Assembly (NCBI GenBank): GCA_963556195.1
Contig: OY744544.1
Span: 44,790,484-44,854,483, forward strand
Reading direction: 5' to 3'
DNA from: Sepiola atlantica
Lineage: Eukaryota > Mollusca > Cephalopoda > Sepiida > Sepiolidae
Length of the DNA stretch: 64,000 nucleotides
Shown: positions 44,261-55,767 of the stretch, in pieces
Layout of the letters: each line of letters opens with the position of its first letter
How positions within the stretch are numbered: the stretch's first letter is position 1
Program-made: the position numbers and the translations under genes
Notes under the pieces: generated by a model
The model's input: only the letters and a program-made list of their open reading frames with translations
What the model was told of the DNA's origin: nothing
Database searches by the model: none

Positions 44261-45055
44261 CACTTCACTTTAAGTTTTATTTTACAGCAAAAATTAATTG
44301 AAATTTCACCGTTGAAAGCCCATAAAACATGATAGTACCCGAGGCACACAATGATTTATGCATTCAAAAAGGGTACCTCTGCATTTTGTTTTTGTGGTTT
44401 TGACAATCTTAAAAGTCCACTTTTGTGTGAACATTAAAGCTTACTTCTATAGAGCACTACTTCAGGCTATATACGAGTAACTAATAGTTTAGCGTGATAA
44501 AAAAAACGAATTTTTAACAGTAGCAATTTATTTTAAAGAGTAGTTCCTAGAGGAGCCACTGTTCTAGAAAAGAACCGTAACATTAAGTGAATAGTAATAC
44601 CAATAAATTAATAATTTTTTTATGAAACATTGCAATGAACCCAAGGGAACTGAAACTGCAAGAATTTCATAACCCTTAAAAATCAAACAAACAAACAAAC
44701 ACACAATGTGATGGCATCAACCTTGGCTGATACCACAAAAAAAAGATTCTTAAAAGGTCAAGGAGGATGGAAAGATGAAGGAAGGAGAGCACTAACCAGA
44801 CCTCAACTGGAAGGGTGCTTGAGGAGGCTTATCGCCACCCAAACCTCAGAGAAGACCAATGGTTGATGCCAGCGAGAAATAAATGGTAAACGGTTGTTAC
44901 AGTAATGCAAAATTATTTGCAATGATTATTAACAAAAGTGGAGAGTACTGGAAATCTGGGGAGACGCGCAGACCCTATGGAACACCACCGGTTATTGTCA
45001 GTGAGCAATCAGTGATTATGACCTGTGTGAGAATTCCTAGTGAGTAAAAAAAAAA
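44261..45055. other. Non-coding stretch with short inverted repeat
   Basis: TGGCATCAACCTTGG near 44712 is mirrored by CCAATGGTTGATGCCA near 44860, bounding about 165 bases with no ORF. The rest is A+T-rich. Confidence 0.4.
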
Positions 45056-45058
45056 AAA

Positions 45059-45093
<35 letters not shown>
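45056..45093. repeat. (AAT)n microsatellite
   Basis: About ten AAT units after a poly-A run. Confidence 0.95.
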
Positions 45094-45096
<3 letters not shown>

Positions 45097-45579
45097 TACA
45101 AATGTTACCTATAAAGTAATCCCTAACACTGAATACTGAAGTACACTTTGACTCAAAATAACACTGACCAGAATCTCACTGTTTTATCATTGTTTCTACA
45201 TTTAATTATTAAGCACTGTATCAGCTATAGTGCTTTTTAGTAGCTTTTTTATCGTTTGCCTATATGTACACCCACTCCCATTCATTTTTTATGATTATTT
45301 AAGTATTATTGAGTATATTATAAATTACATTGGATAAATATAAATAAATAATAAATGAGTGAAAATAAATAAGGGTGTGCTGCTCTTCCATTGCTTTGAT
45401 CTTCATATCTTTCCGCATCTAATTTCTATATCAACACTATTTGTCTATCACTCAATTTCCACTTTAGCAATGATCCCTGAACCACGACTAACTAATTTGC
45501 CAGTTTCTTAGAAATAAAATAAAAATATTTGAAATTAAATACTTTTCTCAGAAAATAAACGATCATTTTTTTTTTTTTT

Positions 45580-46048
45580 ACCTCCGCCAAAGAGGTTATA
45601 TTTTTGGTCGAGTTTGTTTGTTTGTGCAAAGTGTAAGCGTCCACATCGCTTGACCAAACATACCAAAATTTGGTCAAAATATCGGTCATGGTGTAACTTA
45701 GAACTTATTTAATTTGGTGATATCTAAGTCATGGTTATGGAAAAGGTGAAGGTCATGCTTTTGACGATAACTTCAGTTATGTTTATAGCCACTGAATTCC
45801 CGCTTCTTATATAACCTTTGACATTGACCTTGAAAGTTCAGTCACGGTCAAAACTTTGACAGAATTTCAACATCCGAGTTTTCTAAATTTGATGTATGGA
45901 TCTGATTCTCTCTGATAACAATAACGACCATGAAAAATTTCAGTTTAATCAGATAAGTTGTTTTTGAGTTATCAACATTTTCTTGGCATAACTTCGGAAA
46001 CAGTTCATACAATATTAAGTAAGGGCCAGATAAGGCGGGGGTATGCAG
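45580..46048. mobile_element. ACCTCCGCC-type dispersed repeat
   Basis: It begins ACCTCCGCCAAAGAGGTTAT with GTTTGTTTGTTTGT soon after and ends AAGGCGGGGGTATGC. The ends are short inverted matches. The body has the (AAGGTCA)-like and TGACCTTGA words seen in repeats widespread in marine invertebrates. No coding capacity. Confidence 0.5.
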
Positions 46049-46311
46049 ACTCACAACTAACTTCTTTAATGTAAAACCTTTTTGATCAATGTTTTATTTT
46101 CACGCCTTAAAAGGAAACATAAGAACAAATATTTATAAAAATAAATTTAAAGGAAATAACTAAGTTAAGTTCGTACTTAAATGTTGAAGGAATTTTTTAA
46201 AAAATGTGAAAAAACAAAAATAACGTAAAAGTCAAATACACGATTTAGTGATCATGGAAAATGGACCTACTGTAGTATCAAAGGTAATTGATGCCCGTCT
46301 CACTCCTTTGA

Positions 46312-46620
46312 TTTTTTTTTTTTTTTTTTTTTTTTTTGTCTGGTGCTTCGAACAGGCGTGTTCAGGCTTGCTGGTTGTTCAACTCGCCCTGGCTGATGTG
46401 AGGATCCTGTGAGACAAAGGAACCGCACCAGCATGTGCTTGCATGTGCACGATAGAATTGGTGTCGGCTTGCCTGCACGCCGTGTATCCGACAATTTGGG
46501 GTTGGTCCGGGATATTAGCGAGGTAGGCATCAAGAGAGCGCTTAAATTGTTCCACAGCAGCATTTTTTATGTCCCGAATACACCTAGGCATGGCATTGAA
46601 GAGTTGTGACCCCTGTACAG
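46312..46620 (-). mobile_element. LINE 3' end with poly(A) tail
   Basis: Minus strand: MPRCIRDIKNAAVEQFKRSL, then LANIPDQPQIVGYTACRQAD and NSIVHMQAHA, the C-terminal end of a CR1-like ORF2 (the IRN-FK-LD, PDxPxxxGYT pattern). It finishes in a run of about 25 A (plus-strand T-run 46313-46337). The intact tail suggests a fairly recent insertion of a third LINE lineage in this window. Confidence 0.65.
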
Positions 46621-47661
46621 GTAAGCTCGTTTCAAAAATGGTTCGTATTTTCCCACCAGTTTTTATGGAATGTTCTACATTCGTGTATATATTAAGAGTG
46701 AATATTGAATACTATTTGTCTCAGTAAGCAACGAATAGTTAAATAAAACTTATCCTTAAGTTATGTTCGGCTTCCAGTTTTTATGACACCTACTTCATCG
46801 CAAGCAAAGATTATGTAAAGACATATTAAGGAAACATATTTCTGAAATTTAAAAGTGTGTTTTAAAATGTTATTAATTAACATATTTATGTTACTGTTTT
46901 ATTGGAGAGAATGTCATGTTTATTTTTAATTTCGCATTGAAATAGTAAGTAAAACTTCAAAACAATTGCTCATCAAGTCCTGCCGGCTGTCACTCTCTCT
47001 CTTTCTTTAGTACTAAAAGAGGGACGATTTCGTTACACGAGATGGGGATGTAGCATGGATCTTGGCTTAGATAGAATATAGATTTGTAAATGTACCGAGA
47101 TCCACGCTGACAATTAAAAAGGCTATACGTGGCTAATGATAAAAATGCATGTTGAATGAATGCTTGAGAATGGGTCACCATTTTGCAAGTGCTAAATTCA
47201 TCAACAGGATGTTGTGAATGAAAGAGAAAACATGGTTAACGAACAAAACATATTTATATATTATTTATACAAATTTACAATGGAGTGAAAGATATTTTGA
47301 GTGATTAAATTGTTCGTTAGAAAAGTTCAAAATTCTTGTGTTTGTAGAAGGTTCGCGTAAAGGAAGACACAACTGTTAGAAGTGTGTATGTCTACATGTT
47401 TGTTTTGTTTGCAAGTATGTGAATATGAGTGAACTGAATTTCTGTGTGCATGAGTTGAGTAGTCATTCGCTTCTTCTGTCTCACGGGGAGGGGAGGGGAG
47501 GGGGAGAGTAGCGGACTGTCTGATTTTGTGTCCTTTGGACTCTCTGTTTTTGGTTGTTGAGTGGCTGTTTTATTAGAAATTGGTATTTCATCTTGCGAAT
47601 TGAATCGTTCTGAATGAGCTGGAATCATTTTCATTGATTGAAAAATGTTGAGTGAACACCT
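46621..47661. other. Non-coding, includes possible 3' UTR
   Basis: No domain is recognised. The minus-strand open frame 47392-47634 (MKMIPAHSERFNSQDEIP and a Ser/Pro-rich part) would fall in the 3' UTR of the gene predicted just upstream on that strand. Confidence 0.35.
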
Positions 47662-47696
47662 TCATTTAAAATGCTGTTTGTTTTTTGTTTTTATTT
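47662..47696 (-). CDS. Predicted terminal exon of small protein
   Basis: After the acceptor ACATTCTTTCCAG, the phase-1 continuation gives EIKTKNKQHFK and TGA at 47664-47662. It completes an 80-residue product with the exon at 47863-48078. The lysine-rich end has no known motif; the exon is supported only by splice signals and phase. Confidence 0.3.
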
Positions 47697-47862
47697 CTGG
47701 AAAGAATGTAGCAAGAAGTTATTGATTTGACTGTCTCCCATTTCCACTCGATACAGAAAGGAAGAAATGAAAAGAAAAGAGTAGCTAAACAAACGGAAAA
47801 GAAAGAGAGTAGCTAATATACAAGTTAGTAACTTTTTACGTTCGTTCACATCGTATCTCTAC

Positions 47863-48078
47863 CTCCCTGCAATTTAATTTCGTCTATCTGTTGCTGTGTC
47901 AGTAAATTTTTATGATTTTCCGGAAGCAGGTCTTGGTAAATGCCGGGACCTTCCTCATACAGGTGTTCTCCATGTCTGTGCTTCACAAAAACAGACTGTT
48001 CATAAACGAGCGGGAAGGATTTGGAAGATAGTGCTATCCCATACAAAAGTGTTCTGGCTGAATTACGCATCAATCACT
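47863..48078 (-). CDS. Predicted first coding exon, small possibly mitochondrial protein
   Basis: The exon lies between acceptor TTCTCATTCGCAG and donor GTAGAG. The first ATG (48070-48068) starts MRNSARTLLYGIALSSKSFP, a basic, Ser/Leu-rich, acid-poor N-terminus like a mitochondrial presequence; an in-frame TGA just upstream makes the preceding bases 5' UTR. It continues with GEHLYEEGPGIYQDLLPENH and LLTQQQIDEIKLQG. The LP...LTxxQIDxI..GG pattern faintly recalls the KGD4/MRPS36 family, but I am not confident. The exon is less A+T-rich than its surroundings. Confidence 0.45.
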
Positions 48079-48712
48079 CTGCGAATGAGAACATGCAAGT
48101 GCAATATAAAATAGATCGTAATTGTGTAACTGCTACAGTTACACTACGAACGTGCTACCACTTGTTCCCAATCTAACCCAGAGTCATAGTAAAAAAAATA
48201 AGTGGACAAGTAAAGCTGAATCTCTATATTCAAAAATTATGTGACCACTTCTTATCTATCTGTGTAATTCTTGCATCAACATAACTTTCATAATTATACA
48301 TTGAATTATTAAAAAGTAAATTATTTTTTTATTTGCTATTAAGCGAATATTTATTAATATAAAAAATACAATAGCGTAAATTACAACAAAATTTTAATAA
48401 TCCTATTTAAAAAAATAATTTAATAACAAAATTAAATCTACCAGAATGCATTTTGATTTAGTCAACCATTTTAATCTTTTGTTAATAGTTGGAAAAAAAA
48501 CAGAATTATTTTGTGACCCTTCGTAATTTTAAAGGAATTCCATAGCATCTAAACTGTCGAATAGAAAGTCATTTCTGGTTTTAAAATCTTTAACAAAACC
48601 TCATAGAAGCTATTTACATCCAATAAATTTACAGAGATTAAAACATTACTTTAACAAAATTAGTTATAATTTTATAACAATTTGATTCATTTAATGACCA
48701 AACAATAATAGT
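48079..48712. other. Non-coding stretch
   Basis: A+T-rich, with no recognised gene; it could contain an untranslated first exon of the gene above. Confidence 0.35.
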
Positions 48713-50589
48713 TGTAGGGACGACAGAGTTACCTCTCTTCAAGGGTATTCCCTTTTTAAGATTCAGAGCTGTTCCCCTTTAGAAAAAAGGGTCAGGTCCT
48801 GAGATCTCAGAGGAGGTGTGACCTTGTCATAGTTCTCGCGAGATTCGAGAAATCTCACTTATTTTTTCCCCTCTTTTTGCTAGTTGTTCCCAGAGTTGAG
48901 CCGATTTTTGGGGAGTGAGTGGGGTGGTGTTGGTCTCAGACTCAGTCCGACTCCTTTGTGTGTTCTACAGTTTCGGAAATTTATTTCTATTTTGGGCATG
49001 AAGAAGGGGGGTCAACATATTGCCACTGCACGTAATGTAGGTCAAGGTTTTTCTGTCTGGGTTGTGTCGTGTTCCCGCTTTGCTTTCTTTCCAGCATCAT
49101 CATCGATGTAATAAAGTCTGGAGGTGACGTCATATCCGGTGTCTTCCGGTGTCTTCGGGCGCGCGTTTTGATTCAGTACCAGATCAGATTTTGGAGACAA
49201 TGGTTCTGTTTTCGACCGGCTCCGTCTATCATAAAAAATGGACGTAAAAATGTTTGGATGATTTCTCTTCGTTCTTAGAGTAAGAACGATATATTTGTAA
49301 TTCAGGGTATTTGAACGACCCTATTTATACAGAAACATACCTTTCCTAGAAGGGATGGATTAACGAAGGACGTTTCTGGATGATGGACACCTTATGAAGA
49401 AAAAGTGTTTGATATTTTTGGAGGAATACATTTATGAAGTAATTTCAAAGATTAGGAGATCTTTGGAATGAAAATGTGAAAGATTAACGAAGAACATTTT
49501 TGGAGAATTTCATTTATGAAGTAATTACAAAGATTAGGAGATCTTTGGAATGAAAATATGAAAGAAAGACAGAAAAAAGGACATTTAAAACGGACATTTC
49601 AATAGAAAAGAAAGAACTAACCCAGACTTTGCCGGAGACGTTTCGTCAACCAATATGATATAATCGGGTATATTTTTGAGTTTTATTTTATTGTTTTATG
49701 CCCTTTGAGAACCTTGTGTTAAATTGATAAAAAAACTTCTTTGGTCTTTATTTAATGTTTTATATGAACAAAAAAGAGAGAGAAAGAAGACTCCTTCGTC
49801 TTTATTATATGAACAAAAAAGAAAGGAATTAATTTGTTTCCAGTTTCGTTGAGCCAACAAATTTTAACCTTTGTGAATTTGCATGTCTTAAGTTTATTTT
49901 TATCTTGGTTACTGTGGGTTAATCTTATTAATCTTGCTTTGAGAAATAAAAGCAGCCAGCCCCATTTTTAATGTAAATAAAGCTATATTTTAACTCAATC
50001 GAACCTCTTATTTTGTCTTTTCCCCTTGTCATGTTTTCTTTTTAACTATTTGTAATCCCCATGGTTACCAAATAATTCGAATTTCTCTAACGACCCCGAA
50101 ATTTCGATAACACTACATTCTTACTTGAGTAACAGTTACGTGCGTTCAATTGTTTTGAAGAATGCTTTGTTTTAAATATTTACAATATCGTATGGTCAAC
50201 ATGTTTTGATATATTTGATAACTTTAGTAAAGGTGTTTTTTGTTTACAAGAAATACTACATTTGCACCAAGCTTTATAATAAAGTAATGGATTTATTATA
50301 TTCCGTGATCATTAATTAATAAATACTGAAAATTTCATTAAAATTGGTTGATTTCCTGAATTTTGATGGATTATTTAATGAATGGAGAAGTCGAAATGTC
50401 TTCTTATTGTTATTACGACGGCCATTGTTTTGACACGCAATGCAGTGACGTCAGAGGGGGGCAAGAAGTTAGTTGCTTGGCCTTGTCAACTCTCGGTGGC
50501 CATGACCTGACCCTTTTACTAAAGGGGCACAGCTCTGAATCTTAAAAAAAGGAATACCCTTGAAGGGAGGTAACTCTGTCGTCCCTACA
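48713..50589. mobile_element. 1.88-kb element with ~90-bp terminal inverted repeats
   Basis: The left TIR starts TGTAGGGACGACAGAGTTAC and continues through GTATTCC, AAGATTCAGAGCTGT and AAAGGGTCAGGTC. The right end (about 50500-50589) is its inverse with few changes. The interior has no transposase. 49100-50115 looks like an LTR-type insertion (G+C-rich start, AATAAAGC near 49975, end ACACTACA), suggesting nesting. No clear target duplication was found. Confidence 0.65.
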
Positions 50590-50984
50590 CAGTAATAATT
50601 AAATTTAACTTTCAAAATGAGCACACACTTTCAAAATCCTATTAAAAATAATAATAATAATTTGGTTAATTTTTACTATCACATCCATCGTATTTTACCC
50701 CCTCAAAAATTCTGCTCTTTCTTGAAAAAGTTAAAAAAGAAAATCGTTTACACGTCTCTATTTACTGCTAACTGACCAAAAAGTGTGTGCTCATGTTACG
50801 TTAAAGTTATATAGGAAAGTGATCCCTCATCTAAAATATTTAATTCTTTTTAAATTCCTTTTTTGCAGATAGGTTTTCAGGCTGTTTACATGTAATCGCC
50901 CAAAAAAGTAGAATCTTATTTGGGAGGAGGTACGATGGGTGTGATAGTAAAAAAAAAAAAATGAAAGTAAAAAATCTCCCAGGC

Positions 50985-51006
50985 AACGCCTGGAAAGGAA
51001 AACTAG
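50985..51006 (+). mobile_element. Helitron-like 3' terminus
   Basis: CCAGGCAACGCCTGG (6-bp stem), AAAGGAAAA, then CTAG at 51003-51006 and T. The upstream 50860-50960 segment also occurs inverted at 53590-53680, so it is part of the same element family. 50590-50860 shows no gene. Confidence 0.6.
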
Positions 51007-51365
51007 TTATTGCTAAAGAAAAAATTTGAAAGTGATGGGAAATACCATATGTTGTTATCAGAATAATTTCTTTATCTTTCATTTCTATTTTACATTAAAT
51101 GAGTCCATTTTTCCTGATTTTCGTCTGTCTTTCTCTCAGGAAACAAACATGGTAGAAATAAAATCAATAAGAAACATCTTGTTATTTATTTGATTACTAT
51201 GATGAGAGATTATCATTATAATCTTCGAAAATTACATCCCTTACATTTTTTCTAAACCACATATTCACAATGGAGCTGGGCAGTATTTCCGAAACACCGA
51301 TCAATATAAGTATTGCCAAATTAATGCTGAAAACGTTATTGAAACTTTTTAAATACCAAAACTTT

Positions 51366-52394
51366 GGGTAAACGTTACTATTAGTGACCTAAATTATTTT
51401 GAAGGAAATACGGTTGGGAACTTATTTAAAAACAATTTATTTTGGTTTACCGACTTATTTGTGACTTATTTGTGTTTTAAAAAAATTGTCATAGAAGCTA
51501 TAAGCATTTATAGTTACCATAAATATTGGTTGTGAGTAAAATAATCCGTGGTCACCCATCTTAATTATTCACAGGAAATAAGGTACATAACTGGACAATA
51601 ACTTTTAAAATGTATCTCTGAGTACTGATATGACGGATCATGGTCTCCGTTCAGTCTTGAGAGACAATGGATATACCCTGCACGTGTAATTCTGAAGCAA
51701 AGGTTGCGCAATCCTCAACCACACCTCTCATGAATCGACACTGCTTGATTCCAGTCCCCAGAAGAAGTCCAGGACGACCGGAAACAAATGCTAATGATAC
51801 AACAGAAACACATTAGAAAATTAATTCTTTCTTTTGGCTTTTATTTTTAACCTCAGACAAAAATTATTTTACATTCAGCAGAAAATAAATTACTTTCAAC
51901 TTTCGAAGCATAACGATAGTAAATAGTTAACATATATGTGTGCACGTGCCCCTGTCATATAAAAGAGTCTGCATTTAATTTAATGGCTTGAATTAAAGTA
52001 TAAAATGCAGAAGCCAAGTATTATGGTTCATTTGTGCTCCAAAACAAAGGGACACATTCATTTTCTCACGTGCCCCTGTCATATAAAAGAGTCCGCATTT
52101 AATTTAATGGCTTGAATTAAAGTATAAAATGCAGAAGCCAAGTATCCAGCCCATAGTCCTTCCCTGGACAGTTATGTATCTGACTTCCTGCGAATAAAAT
52201 TATTTTACTCACAACCGATATTTTGCGATAACTTAAAATGCTTATAACATGTATGAAATATTATTTCTTTGTTGTTGTTTTTTTAATGCAAATATATCAC
52301 CAATGAGTAGAAAAAGCAAAATAAATTGTTTTTGACTAATTTCCCAACGGTATTTCCTTTGAAATAATTTAGATCGCCAATCGTAACGTTTACC
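51366..52394. mobile_element. 1.03-kb foldback element
   Basis: The left arm (51366-51600) runs GGGTAAACGTTACTATTAGT through TATTGGTTGTGAGTAAAATA to AAGGTACATAACTGG. The right arm (52163-52394) is its inverse (CAGTTATGTATCTGACTTCC through ACTCACAACCGATATT). The loop has a 79-bp direct repeat and no ORF. The termini resemble 11050-11306 and 26900-26980. Confidence 0.75.
51943..52155. repeat. 79-bp direct repeat within foldback loop
   Basis: CACGTGCCCCTGTCATATAA and the following ~60 bases occur at 51943 and 52077, nearly identical, separated by about 55 bases. Confidence 0.9.
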
Positions 52395-52872
52395 AACCTT
52401 TGATATCATTCAGGGCTTGAACATTTTAGTACTATTATTAAATGAAGTTGATGTTATTGAAATACGTGTAAAAGTGTATTATTTGGATTATTTAGACTAC
52501 TGTTCTCATATAGTTGAATAAAAATGATTTATGTCTATATTCTATTGCAAATAAGGCAATAAATTGTTGTCAATTAATTAATTTGCACATGGAAGCTCGA
52601 TTTACCCCGAATTAAAGACTGACTTTCTGTCTGAATTTGCCCTTATGTGTAGGCCACTAAATAAAGGTGCAGATATGTTTTTACAGAGAAAAAATCAAAT
52701 AAGACGTAAACAATTTTTATTCAAGTAGCATTGAAGTACGTGACTTTGAAATTCAAACAAACAATACCGTTGTCAAAATGTAATAAGCCACAAATTCTGA
52801 GAATCATTCACATAGATAACCCTGACGACTTGAGTATAAAATATTTCAAATGAATTCAATTTTTTTCACGTT

Positions 52873-53330
52873 AAGAAATCCTACTTGACTTGAACTTGCT
52901 GACAGAAAACTTGTTTATGATGTCAGAAATGTCAATCTCACGCAACATTTCATGTTCAATGGTCATTAATGTGAAATTATTTAGTTCGTCTTGTTCTTTT
53001 GTGAAACTTTGTGTTTTTCTGGCTCTACTTTGACCACCATTGGTCACCATAAGTGAGGGATAAATGCGTAATTTCTACATTCGGAAAAAATTAACTGCAA
53101 ACTTTTGTCTCTTTTAACAGGCGATGCCATTATAATTCCAAGGCGTCTTTTATGGGATGTACGAGAAATACAATGGCAGTTTTGAGTAATGCTGAGAAGT
53201 GAATCAAATCTTGACCAAGACATTCTTCCCACTCATCAAGAAACGATTTGTTTTTCTTCAACAAAAGGCCTTTAAAAGATGAGAGACTTGCTGTAATCAC
53301 AACATCTGCAACTCTACTCATCTAACATTG
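52873..53330 (-). pseudogene. Coding relic, possibly hAT/ZMYM-type C-terminus
   Basis: Lower part, minus strand from about 53055: MVTNGGQSRARKTQSFTKEQ, DELNNFTLMTIEHEMLREID, then ISDIINKFSVSKFKS and a stop. The pattern of LNxxxLMxIExExxxxIDxxDxIxxF resembles the end of hAT-derived/zinc-finger MYM-type proteins. The upper part (53321-53133) has MSRVADVVITASLSSFKGLL and FLDEWEECLGQDLIHFSALL, open but unrecognised, in another frame. I cannot tell whether both belong together. Confidence 0.3.
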
Positions 53331-53522
53331 TAAATTGAACAAGCAAAACATTGCAAGATCATGTTGCTAACAATCTTTACTAGAAGGAAAAACTCTCCGG
53401 ATATAAGAGTTAGAGTCTTGTATACAGAGAAAGTATAATAAAGCTAACAAAATGATTTTAGAAGTACACAAATTAGTTTAGAAAAATATATTTGACAAGT
53501 TGAAAAAAGCGCATTAAAAAAG

Positions 53523-53584
53523 AAATAAAGCATAATGGATTGTTTATGTGAGTCCTCACATAAACAATCCATTATGCTTTATTT
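53523..53584. repeat. Perfect 30-bp-arm palindrome
   Basis: Arms 53523-53552 and 53555-53584 are exact inverse copies (arm start AAATAAAGCATAATGGATTG) around TC. The right arm leads into a segment homologous, in inverse, to 50860-50960. 53585-54112 has no recognised gene. Confidence 0.93.
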
Positions 53585-54112
53585 TTACTTTCATTTTTTT
53601 TTTTTTTACTATCACACCCATCGTACCTCCCCCAAATAAGATTCTACTTTTTTTGGCGATTACATGTAAACAGCCTAAAAATAATATTACGGTAGAGTTA
53701 TCTACCTTGCACACAGGAAAGGGAGAGTTATCTGCCCTTGGAATGACGTCAGAGGTAAACAACAAGTGCTTCACAAAAACGTCATCATCATTTCGCATCC
53801 AGTGGCTTCTAATTCATCATCAGCCTGTAAATTTGTTTAATAAATGTTAAATTTCATACTTCGTCCATTGATCATTTTTGGTTTATTATTAAATCGATAA
53901 CAGCGGTTACTCTCAAACGTAATAGGTTAATATTCTGAACTGACATATTTAGGGGAAGAAAAATGAATTATATAGAATACTTAAGGTTATCGAGTAAGTG
54001 CTTGTATAGCGAGAAAGTATAATAAAGCTGACGAAAATGAGATTTTAGAAGTACATCACTCCTATATTACCATCAAAACAGGTTATTGTTATTTAAATCA
54101 ATAATACAACAT

Positions 54113-54463
54113 TTTATTTACCTCCCCAGGAGGTTAGGCACAAGGCCAGTTTTATCTTACTTCCACAAGGTAAGATGTGACCCAAGGCCGGGTCGGGAAA
54201 GTGGGACATGAAAAGCCAGCGCCCGAGAAGGTGAGCACTCTGGCCATTAAAAATTGCCTGGGCAGCCCCGTCGGCATTCCCCGGTATGGGCGCCTCAGGT
54301 AGTAAGCAATAAACTTACTCCTCCCCAAAGAGGGGAGGCAAAGCCTGGGAGGGTGAACCTCCTAGAACTGCACAGGACAGACCCATAAACCAGCGTAAAT
54401 CAAGCCCCGAAGGCCAAGGCGATACCAGTTTATGGGGTGTAGTATCCATCGGAACAAAGGCCG
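54113..54463 (+). mobile_element. Structured ~350-bp retroposon-like element, copy 2
   Basis: The element is 351 bp, flanked by a perfect 16-bp duplication ATCAATAATACAACAT (54097-54112 and 54464-54479), as expected from LINE-type target-primed insertion. It is full of hairpins: ACCTCC..GGAGGT, ATCTTAC..GTAAGAT, GACCC..GGGTC, AGTAAG..CTTACT, CCTCCCC..GGGGAGG and CCCATAAAC..GTTTATGGG. It has no poly(A) tail, no long ORF and no tRNA cloverleaf. I do not recognise the family. Confidence 0.85.
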
Positions 54464-55265
54464 ATCAATAATACAACATAACATTTTGAAATAGTGTATA
54501 TATAGTACAGATAAACGATTCAAAGATAGTTCTTTGAATGTCTAATTTGCATAACTATTTTTTAAAGAGTTCATAATAAATGAATGTTTGGTGCTATTAA
54601 TTTGTAATTTTATTGTCCTATTTTCTATATATCTGCAATAGTTTCGTCGATATTGACAGTAATTAAAGTGATTTAATAAAAAAAGGATATTTCACGAAAG
54701 CCTTTCTTAAAATATGCTCACTAATTTTCAAGGGAGATAATTTAAATGAAACTAATAATCTTAGCTAGCTCGAAAGATATACCAATGAGGCATAAAAGTT
54801 CATAGAGAGGGGGGGGGGTGCTCTCTCGCTTTCTCTCTCATTGTGTGTGTGGAGAGGAGGTTCTTTTAAAAACAATAAAAAAGAAAATTTGATTTAACTC
54901 TTACTCTCTCTTCTTCGCCCTCTCTCTCACACTCCCTCTCATTCCCTCTCTTTCACACCCTGTTTTTCTCTAGAGACACAAAATTTTGTCTTTTATTATT
55001 TTTAAAAGACCTCCCCCCCACACACACACACACATACCATCGCTCAAGCGAATTGATTTATTCTTTCTTTTTGGTCTTATTTCAAAGATAAATAAATTTG
55101 TATGAAATAGTCAAAATGTTAATATTTATCTATTTATATGAATAAATGCAAAAGTTTTTTGTCTTGTGTTTACATGAAACTTATGAATGAAATGTTTATT
55201 ATTTAAAATTGTGGTTTCAAGTAGTTAACTTTGCAAAGTGATAGCGAGCTGTCGAAGTCAGCTAG
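54464..55265. other. Non-coding stretch
   Basis: C/T-rich and CA-rich simple sequence at 54810-55035; AGGGAGATAA at 54732. No gene recognised. Confidence 0.5.
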
Positions 55266-55660
55266 TCTACTATATATAGGAAAGTGGTATTTCCGCTTGT
55301 CTGTCCGTTTCCGGCTAAAACTAGAAAACTACTTAAGATACACTTACAAATCTTGCATATTTCAATTCAGTATGACACCAAGCTGTTCATAGTAAAAACA
55401 CAATTCTAATATGCATTTGTTTGGGATCATCAGGGACCAAATTAGTGCACGAGAGAAGTGGGGGTGGGGGGTAAAAAAAAACTTTCTTTCATGGTCGATG
55501 CTCGAAAAACAACTCTGAAACTAAGTTAAACAGTCAGTCAGCTGCTGATTACTTTATCTTTTTCTTCCTTGGTTTCTTTCTATCAGTTGCTAAAGTAAAC
55601 GCATAAATGAGACAGAGAGAGGGGCAGTCAGAAAGATGGGTGTGTTCAAAATGCCCAGTG

Positions 55661-55708
<48 letters not shown>

Positions 55709-55767
55709 AAAATCTTTTTACCGTTTCTATCTTCTTGCCAAGACGCCGGGCAACACGGGGTAGCTAT
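55266..55767 (+). mobile_element. Non-autonomous Helitron-like element, ~500 bp
   Basis: The 5' end TCTACTATATATAGGAAAGT is followed by CTTGTCTGTCCGTTTCCGGC, a layout typical of small animal Helitrons. Near the 3' end is (GA)n (55664-55702), then the hairpin region CGCCGGGCAACACGGGG and GCTAT (a changed CTAG). CTAG also sits directly before the 5' TC, so it may have inserted next to another copy. Confidence 0.5.
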
